The notes: generated by a model from the letters alone, not told the origin. A stretch of DNA of 64,000 nucleotides from PALSA-1003 sp963791945 (GCA_963791945.1 CAWBUD010000002.1:3162001-3226000); one strand, 5' to 3'; positions 42,876 to 51,513 are shown, counted from the stretch's first letter. Translations and numbers: made by a program.

Positions 42876-43706
42876 AACCTATCTCAAAATCATTGAATTA
42901 TGAAATTGGTCACCTACAATCGATAGCATGCTGCGAATGAGCGATGACCAGTGGGAACGCATTCGGGAGCACTTTCCGGAGGAGAACATTCCGGCGGAGC
43001 GTCCGGGGCGCAAGCCGGTGCCGACGCGGCAAGTGCTCGAAGCGGTGCTGTGGATTCTGAACACCGGCGCGCAATGGCACATGCTGCCGCAGAGCTATCC
43101 CAACTACAAGACGGTGCATCGGCGGTTTCAGCAATGGTGCGAGCGCGAGATATTGCGCGCCATCCTGGTTGATTTGGCGAATGAGCTGCGTGATCGAGGC
43201 GAGATTGATGAAAGCGAGTGCTTCATCGATGCGACCTTTGCGAGTGCGAAGGGCGGTGGGGCGGAAATTGGTCCTACGCGTCGGGGCAAGGGCGTCAAGA
43301 TCATGGCCATCGTCGATCGCCACGGGTTGCCACTGTCGGTGAGCACGCATGCAGCGAACCATCATGAAGTCACTTTGGTGCAATTGAGCTTCGACTTCTA
43401 CATGATCGAGGCGAAGCCTGACAATCTGATCGGCGACAAGGCGTACGACAGCGATGCGCTCGATCAATCGCTTAAGCAGCAAGGCATCGAGATGATCGCG
43501 CCGCATCGCTCGAATCGAACGCTCAAGACGCAGGACGGCCGCCGCCTGCGGCGTTATGCGCGGCGCTGGCTGGTGGAACGCTATTTCGCATGGCTACAGT
43601 GGAAGCGGCGGCTGGTCGTTCGCTGGGAGTACTACGTGAGCAATTTCCTGGGTTTCGTGGAACTGGCCAGCATCACGATGCTCCTGAAGCGAATTTGAGA
43701 TAGGTC
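42876..43706 (+). mobile_element. IS5-family insertion sequence with CTAG target duplication
   Basis: An 831-base single-gene element. Ends: AACCTATCTCAAAATC (42876-42891) and the reverse complement of 43691-43706, GACCTATCTCAAATTC, match at 14 of 16 bases. CTAG lies directly outside both ends (42872-42875 and 43707-43710), fitting the YTAR target preference of the IS427-type IS5 group. The inserted site is the end of the yihY-like gene. The transposase appears intact. Confidence 0.9.
42928..43698 (+). CDS. IS5 family transposase
   Basis: A 256-residue DDE transposase. It begins MLRMSDDQWERIREHFPEEN and has the IS5 core: first Asp in ECFIDATFASAKGGG, second in LIGDKAYDSD, and Glu in LVERYFAWLQWKRRLV. 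No frameshift is visible. Its stop lies only eight bases from the right end of the element, inside the inverted repeat. Confidence 0.95.
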   Translation: MLRMSDDQWERIREHFPEENIPAERPGRKPVPTRQVLEAVLWILNTGAQWHMLPQSYPNYKTVHRRFQQWCEREILRAILVDLANELRDRGEIDESECFIDATFASAKGGGAEIGPTRRGKGVKIMAIVDRHGLPLSVSTHAANHHEVTLVQLSFDFYMIEAKPDNLIGDKAYDSDALDQSLKQQGIEMIAPHRSNRTLKTQDGRRLRRYARRWLVERYFAWLQWKRRLVVRWEYYVSNFLGFVELASITMLLKRI

Positions 43707-44591
43707 CTAGTCGGTCCGCAGCGGCTCGAGCGCGCGGCCGCTGCGCTCGTATTCGGCGATGACCTGGGCTCCGAGCAGGAGCACGAGGGCCGCGATTTCC
43801 AGGCTCAGCAGGACCACGATCGCCGTGGTGAGCGATCCGTACACGATCTTGATTTGCGACAGCGTGGAGAAGTACCACACGAGCAAATGTCGCGTGAGCT
43901 CCCAGAGCAGGCCGGCAATGACGCCGCCGATGAGCGCGTGGCGCCACGACGGGCGCCCGACGGGCATCACCATGTAAATCGACGTCAGCACGATGATCTC
44001 GCCTGCCAACCCGAGGAGATAGAGCAACACCCCGGAGACGCCGACCAGCGACCGGCTGCGGCCGAGGAACTCGATGCTCTCCTGGCCCATCGCCTGCAGC
44101 GCGCCGGCAACGAAGGTTACGATCAGCGCACCGATACCAAGGAACAGGATGCAGAGGAACGGGATCAGCGCCGAGATGAGGAAGTGCCTCCGCCGGATCG
44201 CCACGCGGTGGTAGAAGATGACCGACATCGCATTTTCAAGCACGGTGAATGCGAGCGAGCTGAAGAACAGAAGGGTCACGGCGAGCACCCATCCGATGAC
44301 GTGGCGATGCTGGAGAAATACCGCGAGCTCTCCCATGATCACCTCGGATTGCCCGGGCACGACCAGCTCCAGATAGCGTCCGAGCGTGGTGAGCAACGCC
44401 GTTTCTTCGACGAAATTGGCCATCACGATGAGGATGAGGATCAGCAGCGGCAGGATCGAGAGCAACGTGTTGTAAGCGACTGCACCGGCCAGCAGGTAGC
44501 CTTGGTTGGCACGAAAGGCTCGCAGGACCCGGATGGCAAAAGCTCCAGGGTGCTTCAGGACAACCGATGCGCGCGTGCGGAATCTGGACAT
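43707..44591 (-). CDS. YihY/virulence factor BrkB family membrane protein
   Basis: A 294-residue membrane protein of the YihY family (older name RNase BN, since corrected). The family segments are AVAYNTLLSILPLLILILIV, FSSLAFTVLENAMSVIFYHR, WRHALIGGVIAGLLWELTRH and VYGSLTTAIVVLLSLEIAAL. About six helices. The ATG at 44591 has no clear ribosome-binding site and longer in-frame starts exist. The TAG stop lies in the CTAG duplicated by the adjacent IS5 element, so the gene end is intact. Confidence 0.85.
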   Translation of the reverse strand: MSRFRTRASVVLKHPGAFAIRVLRAFRANQGYLLAGAVAYNTLLSILPLLILILIVMANFVEETALLTTLGRYLELVVPGQSEVIMGELAVFLQHRHVIGWVLAVTLLFFSSLAFTVLENAMSVIFYHRVAIRRRHFLISALIPFLCILFLGIGALIVTFVAGALQAMGQESIEFLGRSRSLVGVSGVLLYLLGLAGEIIVLTSIYMVMPVGRPSWRHALIGGVIAGLLWELTRHLLVWYFSTLSQIKIVYGSLTTAIVVLLSLEIAALVLLLGAQVIAEYERSGRALEPLRTD

Positions 44592-44921
44592 GGGGGAGGG
44601 AAAGGCGGCAATCGGAGCGCTCGCTCCTGGAACGTGCTCGCGTCGGGAACATCGTCCCTGCGGCACCCGCGATCGAAGACGGCAGGACCCCGCATGTCGA
44701 CGCCTGCCCCAAGGGTGCTCCCCCACGATTTCGTTTGGCAAGTCCGGCGTCGCGGCCCGAACCGGTCGACCCGGCAACGGACGCCGGCATTCAGACATCG
44801 CGACCGGCGAAGTCGGGCCACGGTCGGCGGCGAGCGAACGCCGCGAAGCTCGGCTTCATCCACGTGGTGCCGGGGACGAAGGCCGAGGCGCGGCAGAAAC
44901 GGGGCTACCGGAAGCAGCGTT
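44592..44921. other. 330-base gap with no recognisable gene
   Basis: Between the yihY-like start and the GST stop I find no conserved protein, RNA or repeat. Open frames exist on both strands because of the high GC content, but none has a start with a ribosome-binding site or familiar residues. Confidence 0.5.
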
Positions 44922-45545
44922 TTACACGGCGACCGGCTCTTCCTTGACGAGGCCTTCGGCCACGAGCGCGCGGCGCACCGCCGGCCGCGCCGCGACACGC
45001 GCCTGGAACTGCGTCAGCGCGGGATACGGCGACAGATCGACCTCGAGCATCGGCGCCCAATTAAGGATCGTGAAGAGGTACGCGTCCGCGATCGTGAAGG
45101 CCGTGCCCGTCAGGTAGGGCTGCGAGCCGAGCACCCGGGCGAGATACTCGAACCGCGTCGCGAGCTTGGTCTTCAGCGCGTCCCGCGTCGCCGACGGCGT
45201 GTTCGGATACCACAGCGGGCCGAACTGCTTGTGGAGCTCGGTGGCGACGAAGTTCAACCATTCCATCACGCGATACCGGGCGATGCCGCCGAACGCGGGC
45301 GCCAGCGTCCCCGGCACGCGGTCGGCGATGTACTGCAGGATCACGGCGACTTCGGACAGGCGCGTCCGGTCGGCGAGCTCGAGCAGCGGGACATAGCCTT
45401 TCGGATTGATCGTGTAGTAGTTCGTGCCGCCGGCCAGCGCGTGCTTGCGCAAGTCCACCTTCGCGAGCGTGTAGGGGAGCCCGCTTTCGGAAAGCACGAT
45501 GTGCGGCGCGAGCGAGCAGGCGCCAGGCGAGAAGTACAGTTTCAT
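44922..45545 (-). CDS. beta-class glutathione S-transferase
   Basis: A 207-residue GST. It begins MKLYFSPGACSLAPHIVL, with Cys10 that marks the bacterial beta class, and has the glutathione-binding KGYVPLLEL and SEVAVILQYIAD and the C-terminal helical domain (FTIADAYLFTILNW). It would conjugate or reduce electrophiles with glutathione. It lies 30 bases downstream of the doxX-like gene, so they are probably co-transcribed. Confidence 0.92.
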   Translation of the reverse strand: MKLYFSPGACSLAPHIVLSESGLPYTLAKVDLRKHALAGGTNYYTINPKGYVPLLELADRTRLSEVAVILQYIADRVPGTLAPAFGGIARYRVMEWLNFVATELHKQFGPLWYPNTPSATRDALKTKLATRFEYLARVLGSQPYLTGTAFTIADAYLFTILNWAPMLEVDLSPYPALTQFQARVAARPAVRRALVAEGLVKEEPVAV

Positions 45546-45575
45546 GGGTCGATCCTTTGCGAGGAATGTTGGTGA

Positions 45576-45995
45576 TCAGGCGCGCTGCAGGCGACCCGCG
45601 GGCTCAGACAGGCGGAGCGCAAAAGCGCCGGCGCCGAGAAGCGCCTGAACGACGAGCGTCACCGTCCAGAACGCGGGGTATTCCCAGCCGCCCTTGGGCG
45701 AGGTGAACAGCCATCCGTTGCCCGAGTGAACCCAGGTGGCGCCGAGCAGCACGGGGACCAGCGCGAGCGCGACGACGCGGGTTTGCACGCCGAGCAGGAG
45801 CAGCACGCCGCCCGCGAGCTCGACGGCGATCGTCACGTCCCCGAGGAAGGCGGGAAAGCCGACCGAGGCGAAGAACTGCTCGGTGCCTGCAGGCGTGAAC
45901 ACGAAATATTTCAGGAGCGCGTGGGCGATGAACATCGTTCCCAGCGCGAGGCGCAGCAGGAGCGCTGCGTATTGGCTGTTGCGGCTGTCGGTCAT
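45576..45995 (-). CDS. DoxX family membrane protein
   Basis: A 139-residue protein with four helices (LLLRLALGTMFIAHALLKYF, VTIAVELAGGVLLLLGVQTR, LALVPVLLGATWV, AFWTVTLVVQALLGAGAF). Family marks: the first helix with HALLKY and the GNGWLFTSPKGGWEYPAFW loop. DoxX proteins often accompany oxidative or sulfur stress genes. It is divergent from the LysR regulator and followed by the GST gene. Confidence 0.9.
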   Translation of the reverse strand: MTDSRNSQYAALLLRLALGTMFIAHALLKYFVFTPAGTEQFFASVGFPAFLGDVTIAVELAGGVLLLLGVQTRVVALALVPVLLGATWVHSGNGWLFTSPKGGWEYPAFWTVTLVVQALLGAGAFALRLSEPAGRLQRA

Positions 45996-46088
45996 GGTCC
46001 GGTCCTTGCTGAGCGCCTCGAGCGGCGCGACGTGCAAATATTGACCGTTGTCTCCCAAGCGATAAAGTACTTTTCTGTTGAAATATTA

Positions 46089-46103
46089 TTGCGAATAGTG
46101 CAA
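46089..46103. promoter_or_regulatory. LysR-type binding site TTGCGAATAGTGCAA
   Basis: A T-N11-A palindrome with arms TTGC and GCAA, in the 135-base gap between the doxX-like gene (leftward) and lysR. The position and form are those of a LysR-type activator site. The surrounding DNA is AT-rich (46061-46100), consistent with divergent promoters. Confidence 0.6.
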
Positions 46104-46130
46104 CAATAGCGGCAAACACCGCGACCCTTC

Positions 46131-47069
46131 ATGGATCGATTCCACGCCATCGCCGCGTTCGCGGAAGTCGTCGAGAGCGGCAGCTTCGCGCGCGCCGCGG
46201 ATCGGCTGGGCGTTTCCGTCTCCTCGGTGTCGCGGCACGTAAGCGAGCTCGAGGCGCACCTCAATGCGCGGCTTCTCAATCGCACGACCCGAACGCTGTC
46301 GCTGACCGAGGCCGGCCGCACGTTTCACGAGCGCTGCGTTCAGCTTCTCGCCGATCTCGAGGAAGCCGAAGCCTCCGCCGGCGCGGGCGCGGTCGCCCCT
46401 CGCGGTACGCTGCGGGTTTCCTCCGCGGTGAGCTTCGGCGAGCGCTACGTCGCGCCCGCGATGGCGGCGTTCATGGCGAGGTACCCGGAGATGCGCCTGG
46501 AGATCGAGCTTTCCGATCGCCTGGTCGATCTGGTCGACGAGGGCTTCGACGCCGCGGTGCGCATCGGCGCGATCGGCAGCCAGAGCCTCGTCGGGCGGCC
46601 GGTCGGCACGACGCGGCTCACCTGTTGCGCCTCACCGGTCTATCTCGCCCGCCACGGCGAGCCGCGCACGCCCGACGATCTCGTGCGCCACGCGTGCCTG
46701 CTGTATCAATATGCGCCGCAGCGCGCCGTCTGGACGTTCACCGACCGCACCGGCGCACAGCGCAAGGTGCGCGTCGCCGGTCCCATCCATGCCAACAACG
46801 GCGGCTTTCTTGCAGCGCTTGCCCGCGAAGGCATCGGCATCGCCAACGAGCCCGATTTCATCGTCGGACCCGACGTCCGGGCGGGACGCCTCGTGCCGAT
46901 CCTGCGCAACTTCCCGCCGATCGCGAGCGGCATCCACGTCGTGTACGCAAGCCGCCGGCATCTTTCCGCGAAAGTGCGCGTGTTTGCCGAATTCCTGAAG
47001 GAACACTTCGCGGCCCACGATTGGACCCTGCAAAGGGACGGGGCCGCTAAACGCGCATCGAGCAGCTGA
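46131..47069 (+). CDS. LysR family transcriptional regulator
   Basis: A 312-residue LysR-type activator. The winged helix (MDRFHAIAAFAEVVESGSFA, DRLGVSVSSVSRHVSELE, LLNRTTRTLSLTEAGRTFHE) covers residues 1-65; the rest is the co-inducer domain (VSFGERYVAPAMAAFMARYP, VRIGAIGSQSLVGRPVGTT). It is divergent from the doxX/GST pair with a LysR site between, so it probably controls them. It starts at ATG 46131. Confidence 0.93.
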   Translation: MDRFHAIAAFAEVVESGSFARAADRLGVSVSSVSRHVSELEAHLNARLLNRTTRTLSLTEAGRTFHERCVQLLADLEEAEASAGAGAVAPRGTLRVSSAVSFGERYVAPAMAAFMARYPEMRLEIELSDRLVDLVDEGFDAAVRIGAIGSQSLVGRPVGTTRLTCCASPVYLARHGEPRTPDDLVRHACLLYQYAPQRAVWTFTDRTGAQRKVRVAGPIHANNGGFLAALAREGIGIANEPDFIVGPDVRAGRLVPILRNFPPIASGIHVVYASRRHLSAKVRVFAEFLKEHFAAHDWTLQRDGAAKRASSS

Positions 47070-47102
47070 CAGCAGGCGCTTGGGTTCACCGCGAGTCGGG
47101 AT

Positions 47103-47753
47103 CTACCGGGCCGCGCGATCGGCCAATGCGACGCCGATCATGCTGTCGCGCGTGACCAGCCGCACCAGCTCCGCCGCGCTCCAGTTTTCGGTTCCTTCCG
47201 GTCGCATGGGCGCGACGAGGTAGCGCATATCCGCGGTGCTGTCGTGCACGCGAATCTGCACGTCATCGGCAATCACCGTGCCGAACTCCGCGAGCACGGC
47301 GCGGGGCTCGCGCACCACGCGCGACCGATAGTTGCGGCTCTTGTACCAATCCGGCGGCAGGCCGAGGAGCATGCGCGGATAGCATGAGCAGAGCGTGCAA
47401 ACGATGACGTTGTGCACGCTGGAAGTGTTTTCCACGACGACCAGCTTGAGCGGCCCGACCTCCAGGCCGATTTCCTCGGCCGCAGCGGAGCCGTCGGCGA
47501 GCATGCGCTCTCGGTACGCCGGATCGACCCAGGCGCGGGCAACCATCAGCGCGCCGCGGCCCGCGTCGCGACCGTCCAAAGCCTCGACCTGGCGTCGGAC
47601 GTCCTCGGCGGTGATGATGCCCTTGTCGATCAGCAGCTCGCGCACCGCCACCTCCATGGCGCGGTAGTAGGTGAGCGTGTCGTCGTGGTCCGGGCGCGGC
47701 GGGTAGCGGTGGACGTGCGGATGCTCCTTGCCGTGCTCGTGTTCATGACTCAT
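47103..47753 (-). CDS. nitrile hydratase alpha subunit (Co type)
   Basis: A 216-residue alpha subunit. The metal site is VCTLCSC, with Cys119, Cys122, Ser123 and Cys124; Thr at position 120 marks the cobalt type (the iron type has Ser). The flanks SCYPRMLLGLPPDWYKSRNYR and SRDSMIGV-like TRDSMIGVALAD fit. The N-terminus is His-rich (HEHEHGKEHPHVHRY), possibly metal-trapping. It hydrates nitriles to amides, or thiocyanate in the related SCNase. Its ATG overlaps the stop of the upstream beta-C gene (ATGA). Confidence 0.93.
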   Translation of the reverse strand: MSHEHEHGKEHPHVHRYPPRPDHDDTLTYYRAMEVAVRELLIDKGIITAEDVRRQVEALDGRDAGRGALMVARAWVDPAYRERMLADGSAAAEEIGLEVGPLKLVVVENTSSVHNVIVCTLCSCYPRMLLGLPPDWYKSRNYRSRVVREPRAVLAEFGTVIADDVQIRVHDSTADMRYLVAPMRPEGTENWSAAELVRLVTRDSMIGVALADRAAR

Positions 47754-48058
47754 GGCGCTCGTTCCTCCGGCTCCAGCCAGTGCTGATAAATCTCCACCTC
47801 GACGAGGTCCGCAGGCTGACCGGCATAGTCCGGCCATACCTCGTGCTGCAGGAAGCGCACGCGATAAAGAGGCTGCGCCGGCGTTCCGGGTCTCGCGTAG
47901 GCAAGCTCCTCCGGGTTGGGAAAGACGCCACAGAGGCGTTCGACCACGCCGCGCTTGCCGCGGATGTAGTACGGGGTGCGCACATGGCCGATGGGGTAGG
48001 CCTCGCGCACGATGACGCGATCTCCGGCGCGGAACCGAGGAGCCACCGCGTCATCCAT
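47750..48058 (-). CDS. nitrile hydratase beta subunit, C-terminal half
   Basis: A 102-residue protein that covers only the C-terminal (SH3-like) half of a normal beta subunit: FRAGDRVIVREAYPIGHVRT, PYYIRGKRGVVERLCGVFPN, YRVRFLQHEVWPDYAG and VEIYQHWLEP. Its start (ATG 48058) overlaps the stop of the beta-N gene by eight bases and its stop overlaps the alpha start by four, so the three are one operon. It packs against the alpha subunit's metal site in the known enzymes. Confidence 0.9.
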   Translation of the reverse strand: MDDAVAPRFRAGDRVIVREAYPIGHVRTPYYIRGKRGVVERLCGVFPNPEELAYARPGTPAQPLYRVRFLQHEVWPDYAGQPADLVEVEIYQHWLEPEERAP

Positions 48059-48383
48059 GCTGCGCCTCACGCGCCCGGACGACCTCGATCCTGCGGCTCA
48101 GTTCGTCCACGCTGATCACGCCGCGCTGGAGGAGCGTCTGGGTGATCGCGTGGATCCAGCGCTCGTAGTAGGTCATCCTGTCGTAGGCTTCGGGGCCGAG
48201 GCTCTCGATGTTGCGTCGCAGCTCGTCCACGGTGACCAGCCCCCGGTCCTCGCTCGAGAGCAGCATCATCAGCGCATCGACACGCTTTTCCCACAGCGCG
48301 TAGTCATGCTCGGTCCGGTCGATGGCTCCGGCGGGCAGGCCTCCCAGGTCGTGGTGGCTGCGTGGAGGAGGGGGATCGGTCAT
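48051..48383 (-). CDS. nitrile hydratase beta subunit, N-terminal half
   Basis: A 110-residue protein corresponding to the N-terminal half of the beta subunit: DLGGLPAG, LWEKRVDALMMLLSSEDRG, SLGPEAYDRMTYYERWIHAI and GVISVDELSRRIEV. The same fold is found in nitrile-hydratase accessory/metallochaperone proteins, so it may also assist metal insertion. It is first in the three-gene operon; the ATG at 48383 has no obvious ribosome-binding site. No separate cobalt transporter or chaperone gene is nearby. Confidence 0.85.
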   Translation of the reverse strand: MTDPPPPRSHHDLGGLPAGAIDRTEHDYALWEKRVDALMMLLSSEDRGLVTVDELRRNIESLGPEAYDRMTYYERWIHAITQTLLQRGVISVDELSRRIEVVRAREAQHG

Positions 48384-48624
48384 CAGGTATGAAAATGACT
48401 CGAGCAGGATCGATCTGCCTTCGACGAAATCATTCTAGACGGGAATCGCCGCGCCGGCTCACCGCAATCGCTGCCATTCGACATCCGACCGAGCCGGGCG
48501 AAGCGGACGAAACAGCAATGGCCTGCCGCCGAGGTTCCCGGACAGTGGTCATTCGCCGCCCGTCAAGCTCGCCGGGAGGCGTAGTATGGTTGGACCTTCA
48601 TTCGTCGGTGACGCGATTCGATCG

Positions 48625-49094
48625 ATGGAACGGCGCATCTTCATTGCCGCACTTGCCGGTGCCGTTGTCGCCGCGCCGTTCGCCGCCGAGGCACAGCCGG
48701 CGCCCAGGAAGTAACAGGATTGGATGGCTGTTGCCGGAGGCAATCGAGGATCATCTAGCCGCCCTTCGCGACGCACTTCGTGCGCTCGGCTACGTCGAGG
48801 GCCGGACGGCCACGTTCGAAACGCGCTTCGCCGACGCCGATCTCGATCGGCTCCCGAGCCTTGCCGCTGAACTCGTACGTTCGAACGTGGACCTCATCAT
48901 CGCCATCGCCCGTCCCGCCATCCTCGCGGCGCGGCAGGCGACCGACACCGTTCCGATCGTCATGGCATTCTGGGGCGGCCTCGGCTTGGTCGCCCACCAA
49001 GTTCGAGCTGGTGATCAATCTCAAGACTGCCAGCGCGCTCGGCCTCACGATCCTGCCATCGCTGCTGCTGCGCGCGGACGAGGTGATCCGGTGA
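48625..49094 (+). pseudogene. ABC_sub_bind substrate-binding protein, internally deleted and frameshifted
   Basis: Decayed relative of the protein at 13812. A signal peptide (MERRIFIAALAGAVVAAPF) ends in a stop after AQPAPRK (48714), then another frame continues with RIGWLLPEAIE, RALGYVEGRTATFETRF and PSLAAELVRSNVDLIIAIAR. After PIVMAFWGGLGLVA the middle of the protein is missing and a third frame resumes at the C-terminal TKFELVINLKTASALGL and LLLRADEVIR, ending in TGA at 49094. About 150-180 residues are gone. Confidence 0.8.
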
Positions 49095-49136
49095 GCAATC
49101 GTATCGAGTTGTTCGCGGCTCGCGCCTCGGCGCGCG

Positions 49137-50024
49137 CTATCCCTTCGACGCAACCGGTTCGGGAGCGCTTGCCTCGCGACGCGCGAACTTCTCCATCGAC
49201 ACCGAATATTCGCCCGTCGCCGCGTTATGGCGCACGCAATATTCCGTTGGATAGAGCCCCGCCACGGCGACAGCCTTCGGGGTCTTGATGGGCAGGCAGC
49301 CGCTCGGCCGGCTCAGCAGGTAGTCGCGCGTGACCATCGCTTCGTAGAAGATCACTTTGCCGTCGTAGATCCCGTAGATCCAGCTCCGGGTGAATGGCTC
49401 CTTCCTGAATTCGGGTCCGGTGACGTCGATCAGGTGATTGCCCATGACAGGAACGACGGCTTCGACGTCGACGTAGTCCGGCGGCATGTAGTTCGGCGGC
49501 AGCAGCTTCCTCCCCGTCAAAAACTGGTCGCAGCGGACGAACTCGGGCCCGCACGGTCCCGATTCGATCGCAAAGGCCTCGGCGATCGGGGCCATCTCGA
49601 AGTGAACGTCGAAGTGCGGGGTGTCGTAGATTCCCGGAGGAATGTGCCCGACCGGGTTCCAGTTGAGGAGCACCCACTTGAAGGGAATGTCCGCTCGCCG
49701 GGCCACCTGGTCCGGCAGCGGAATGACGAACTCGTGTGTGTGCTGGCACTTCGTATTGGCGTCGATCGTGCCGTCCTTCGTGCGGCCGACGCAGCGATGC
49801 TGGTCGGAATCGATCGGCAAGCCTTGCAGTGCGGTCGAGGACCAGACGACGCCTATCGCCGCCGGAGCATCCGCGCCGTCGATCTCGGCGTAGGTCGACA
49901 CTGTTCCGTCGCCGAGCTTCAATTGCCAGCTCCCTATTCGCGACGTCGTGCCGCTGCGCTCGCTGGAGCAGCCAGCGATCGCGAGTACCGCGACGCCTAC
50001 GAACACCATGAAACGGAAAGTCAT
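49137..50024 (-). CDS. lipoprotein, possible DUF5602/TTHB210-like
   Basis: A 295-residue protein with a lipoprotein signal (FMVFVGVAVLAIAGCSSE, lipobox AIAGC). The mature part reads SYAEIDGADAPAAIGVV-like STYAEIDGADAPAAIG, then HTHEFVIPLP, LNWNPVGHIPPGIYDTPHFD and VHFEM. The His-rich segments and the GHIPPGIY..PHFDVHF block resemble DUF5602/TTHB210-like proteins, from memory. Four further Cys residues (CQ, CGP, CDQF, YCVR regions) could form disulfides. Function unknown. Confidence 0.72.
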   Translation of the reverse strand: MTFRFMVFVGVAVLAIAGCSSERSGTTSRIGSWQLKLGDGTVSTYAEIDGADAPAAIGVVWSSTALQGLPIDSDQHRCVGRTKDGTIDANTKCQHTHEFVIPLPDQVARRADIPFKWVLLNWNPVGHIPPGIYDTPHFDVHFEMAPIAEAFAIESGPCGPEFVRCDQFLTGRKLLPPNYMPPDYVDVEAVVPVMGNHLIDVTGPEFRKEPFTRSWIYGIYDGKVIFYEAMVTRDYLLSRPSGCLPIKTPKAVAVAGLYPTEYCVRHNAATGEYSVSMEKFARREASAPEPVASKG

Positions 50025-50223
50025 GTGATCTCCCTGTGTCGAACCTGATACCCGTCTTCTCCGGAATCCCCAGGTGAGGCCGCGGGCTGAGGCGCCAGCC
50101 TACCATGAGGGCGGCGCACAAGGAGGTGGTTTTTTCGGCGGTTCCGCGGCCCTAGGCGACGCGCTTCAAACCGGTACCCGGATATGGGACCATCTTCCCG
50201 GATATTCGCCGGCACGCAATGCA

Positions 50224-50872
50224 ATGACGCCCCTACAGATCCTCTGGCTGACGGTAATCCTCGCCATGGCCAGCAGCGGACTCACGCCGGCGACAAAGTC
50301 GGCTATGGCGGCTTCGGCACGCGCGCCGGGCACGGTATTCCGCGACTGCCCCGAGATTGCCCCGAGATGGTGGTGATCCTGGCGGGCAATTTCACGATGG
50401 GCTCGGCGGCTTCGGAGAAATCCTGGGCCGCGACTCACGGTGGCAATCTGGAATCGGTTGCCGACGAATCGCCGCAGCACGTCGTCTCGCTGCAATCCTT
50501 CGCGCTAGGCAAATACGCTGTGACGCGAGGCGAATATGCGGCGTTCGTCCGGGCAACTGGCTACCCCGCAGGGGATGGATGCGGCCATGACGGTGAGAAA
50601 TGGAACAAACTGCCGGGCGTGAGAACCCGTTCGGTCTCTACGACATCGTTGGCAATGTCTGGCAATGGACCGAGGATTGCTATGCCGACAGCTATGCCAA
50701 TGCGCCGACGGATGGAAGAGCCGTCGAAACGGGGAGCGCTTGCCTGCGCGTCGATCGGGGCGGCTCCTGGTACTACCCTCCATGGCTCCTCCGCCCAGCG
50801 GCTCGCGAGAGAAACCCCGCTGACTACCGGGACCTCGTCATGGGATTTCGCCTGGCACGCTTAAATGACTAG
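50224..50872 (+). pseudogene. formylglycine-generating-enzyme (SUMF1) family protein, broken
   Basis: Three frames each hold part of one gene: a signal peptide and start (MTPLQILWLTVILAMASSG, frame of 50224), then MVVILAGNFTMGSAASEKSW and VVSLQSFALGKYAVTRGEYA (frame of 50184), then PFGLYDIVGNVWQWTEDCYA and LRVDRGGSWYYPPWLL (frame of 50600) to TAG at 50872. An 11-base tandem duplication at 50347-50368 causes the first shift. The family's central segment (about 80-90 residues including the SWEDA..YCRW part) is missing. The family oxidises Cys to formylglycine or acts as a lectin-like domain. Confidence 0.8.
50347..50368. repeat. 11-base tandem duplication TGCCCCGAGAT inside the SUMF1 pseudogene
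   Basis: TGCCCCGAGAT occurs at 50347-50357 and again at 50358-50368. Removing one copy restores the continuous reading RDCPEMVVILAG across the junction of the first two frames, so this duplication is the direct cause of the frameshift. Confidence 0.9.
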
Positions 50873-51476
50873 TGCGCTGCGCTCCGACCTGCCTCCCCTG
50901 CCGGCGCGCATGTACTACCTGCCGGTCGACGATCGCGGTTATCCGATTCCCGAGTTCGTTTCCAATATCGACGGCAAGCGCGATTTCCGCGTCGTCAGTC
51001 TCGACCATCTGACCCGCTGCATCCGCGACGACGCATGCTGGATATGCGGCCAGCGTCTCGACGTCCTGAAAGCCTTCGTCATCGGGCCGCTTCCGGCGAT
51101 CCGGGGAATTTCCAACGAGCCGCCGTCGCACGTCGAATGCGCCGAGTTCGCGGTCAGAGCCTGCCCGTTCCTGCTGTTGCCGAAGGCGCGGCATCGGCCG
51201 ACCGACAACCCGAACGTGAGAAAGATGCCTGGAGCGACGCGGAGCAATCCGGGCCTGTGCTGCATCTACATCGTGAGAGGCTACGCGCATCACGAAAAGC
51301 CGAAGGGCATCATCTTCCAGGCTGGACGGGCCGTCCGGGTCGACTGGTATACGCAGGGGCGACGCGCGACGCGCGATGAAGTGTCGGCCGCGCTCGACGC
51401 GAGCCTCCCGTCATTGGGCAGAGGCGGCGACCGGCAGGCGATCGAGAAGCGTGTTGCCGAGCTCCTTCCGGCGTGA
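50865..51476 (+). CDS. hypothetical protein with a Cys/His zinc-ribbon-like site
   Basis: A 203-residue soluble protein, start ATG 50865 overlapping the SUMF1 relic by eight bases. The segment CIRDDACWICGQRLD contains three Cys, and SHVECAEFAVRACPFL adds His and two Cys, enough for a zinc site. Other parts are YYLPVDDRGYPIPEFV near the start, CCIYIVRGYAHHEKP and ELLPA at the end. I recognise no named family. Confidence 0.7.
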   Translation: MTSALRSDLPPLPARMYYLPVDDRGYPIPEFVSNIDGKRDFRVVSLDHLTRCIRDDACWICGQRLDVLKAFVIGPLPAIRGISNEPPSHVECAEFAVRACPFLLLPKARHRPTDNPNVRKMPGATRSNPGLCCIYIVRGYAHHEKPKGIIFQAGRAVRVDWYTQGRRATRDEVSAALDASLPSLGRGGDRQAIEKRVAELLPA

Positions 51477-51513
51477 AGCGTCCGAGGAACGTCGTGACGC
51501 CAGCCGCCAACAG

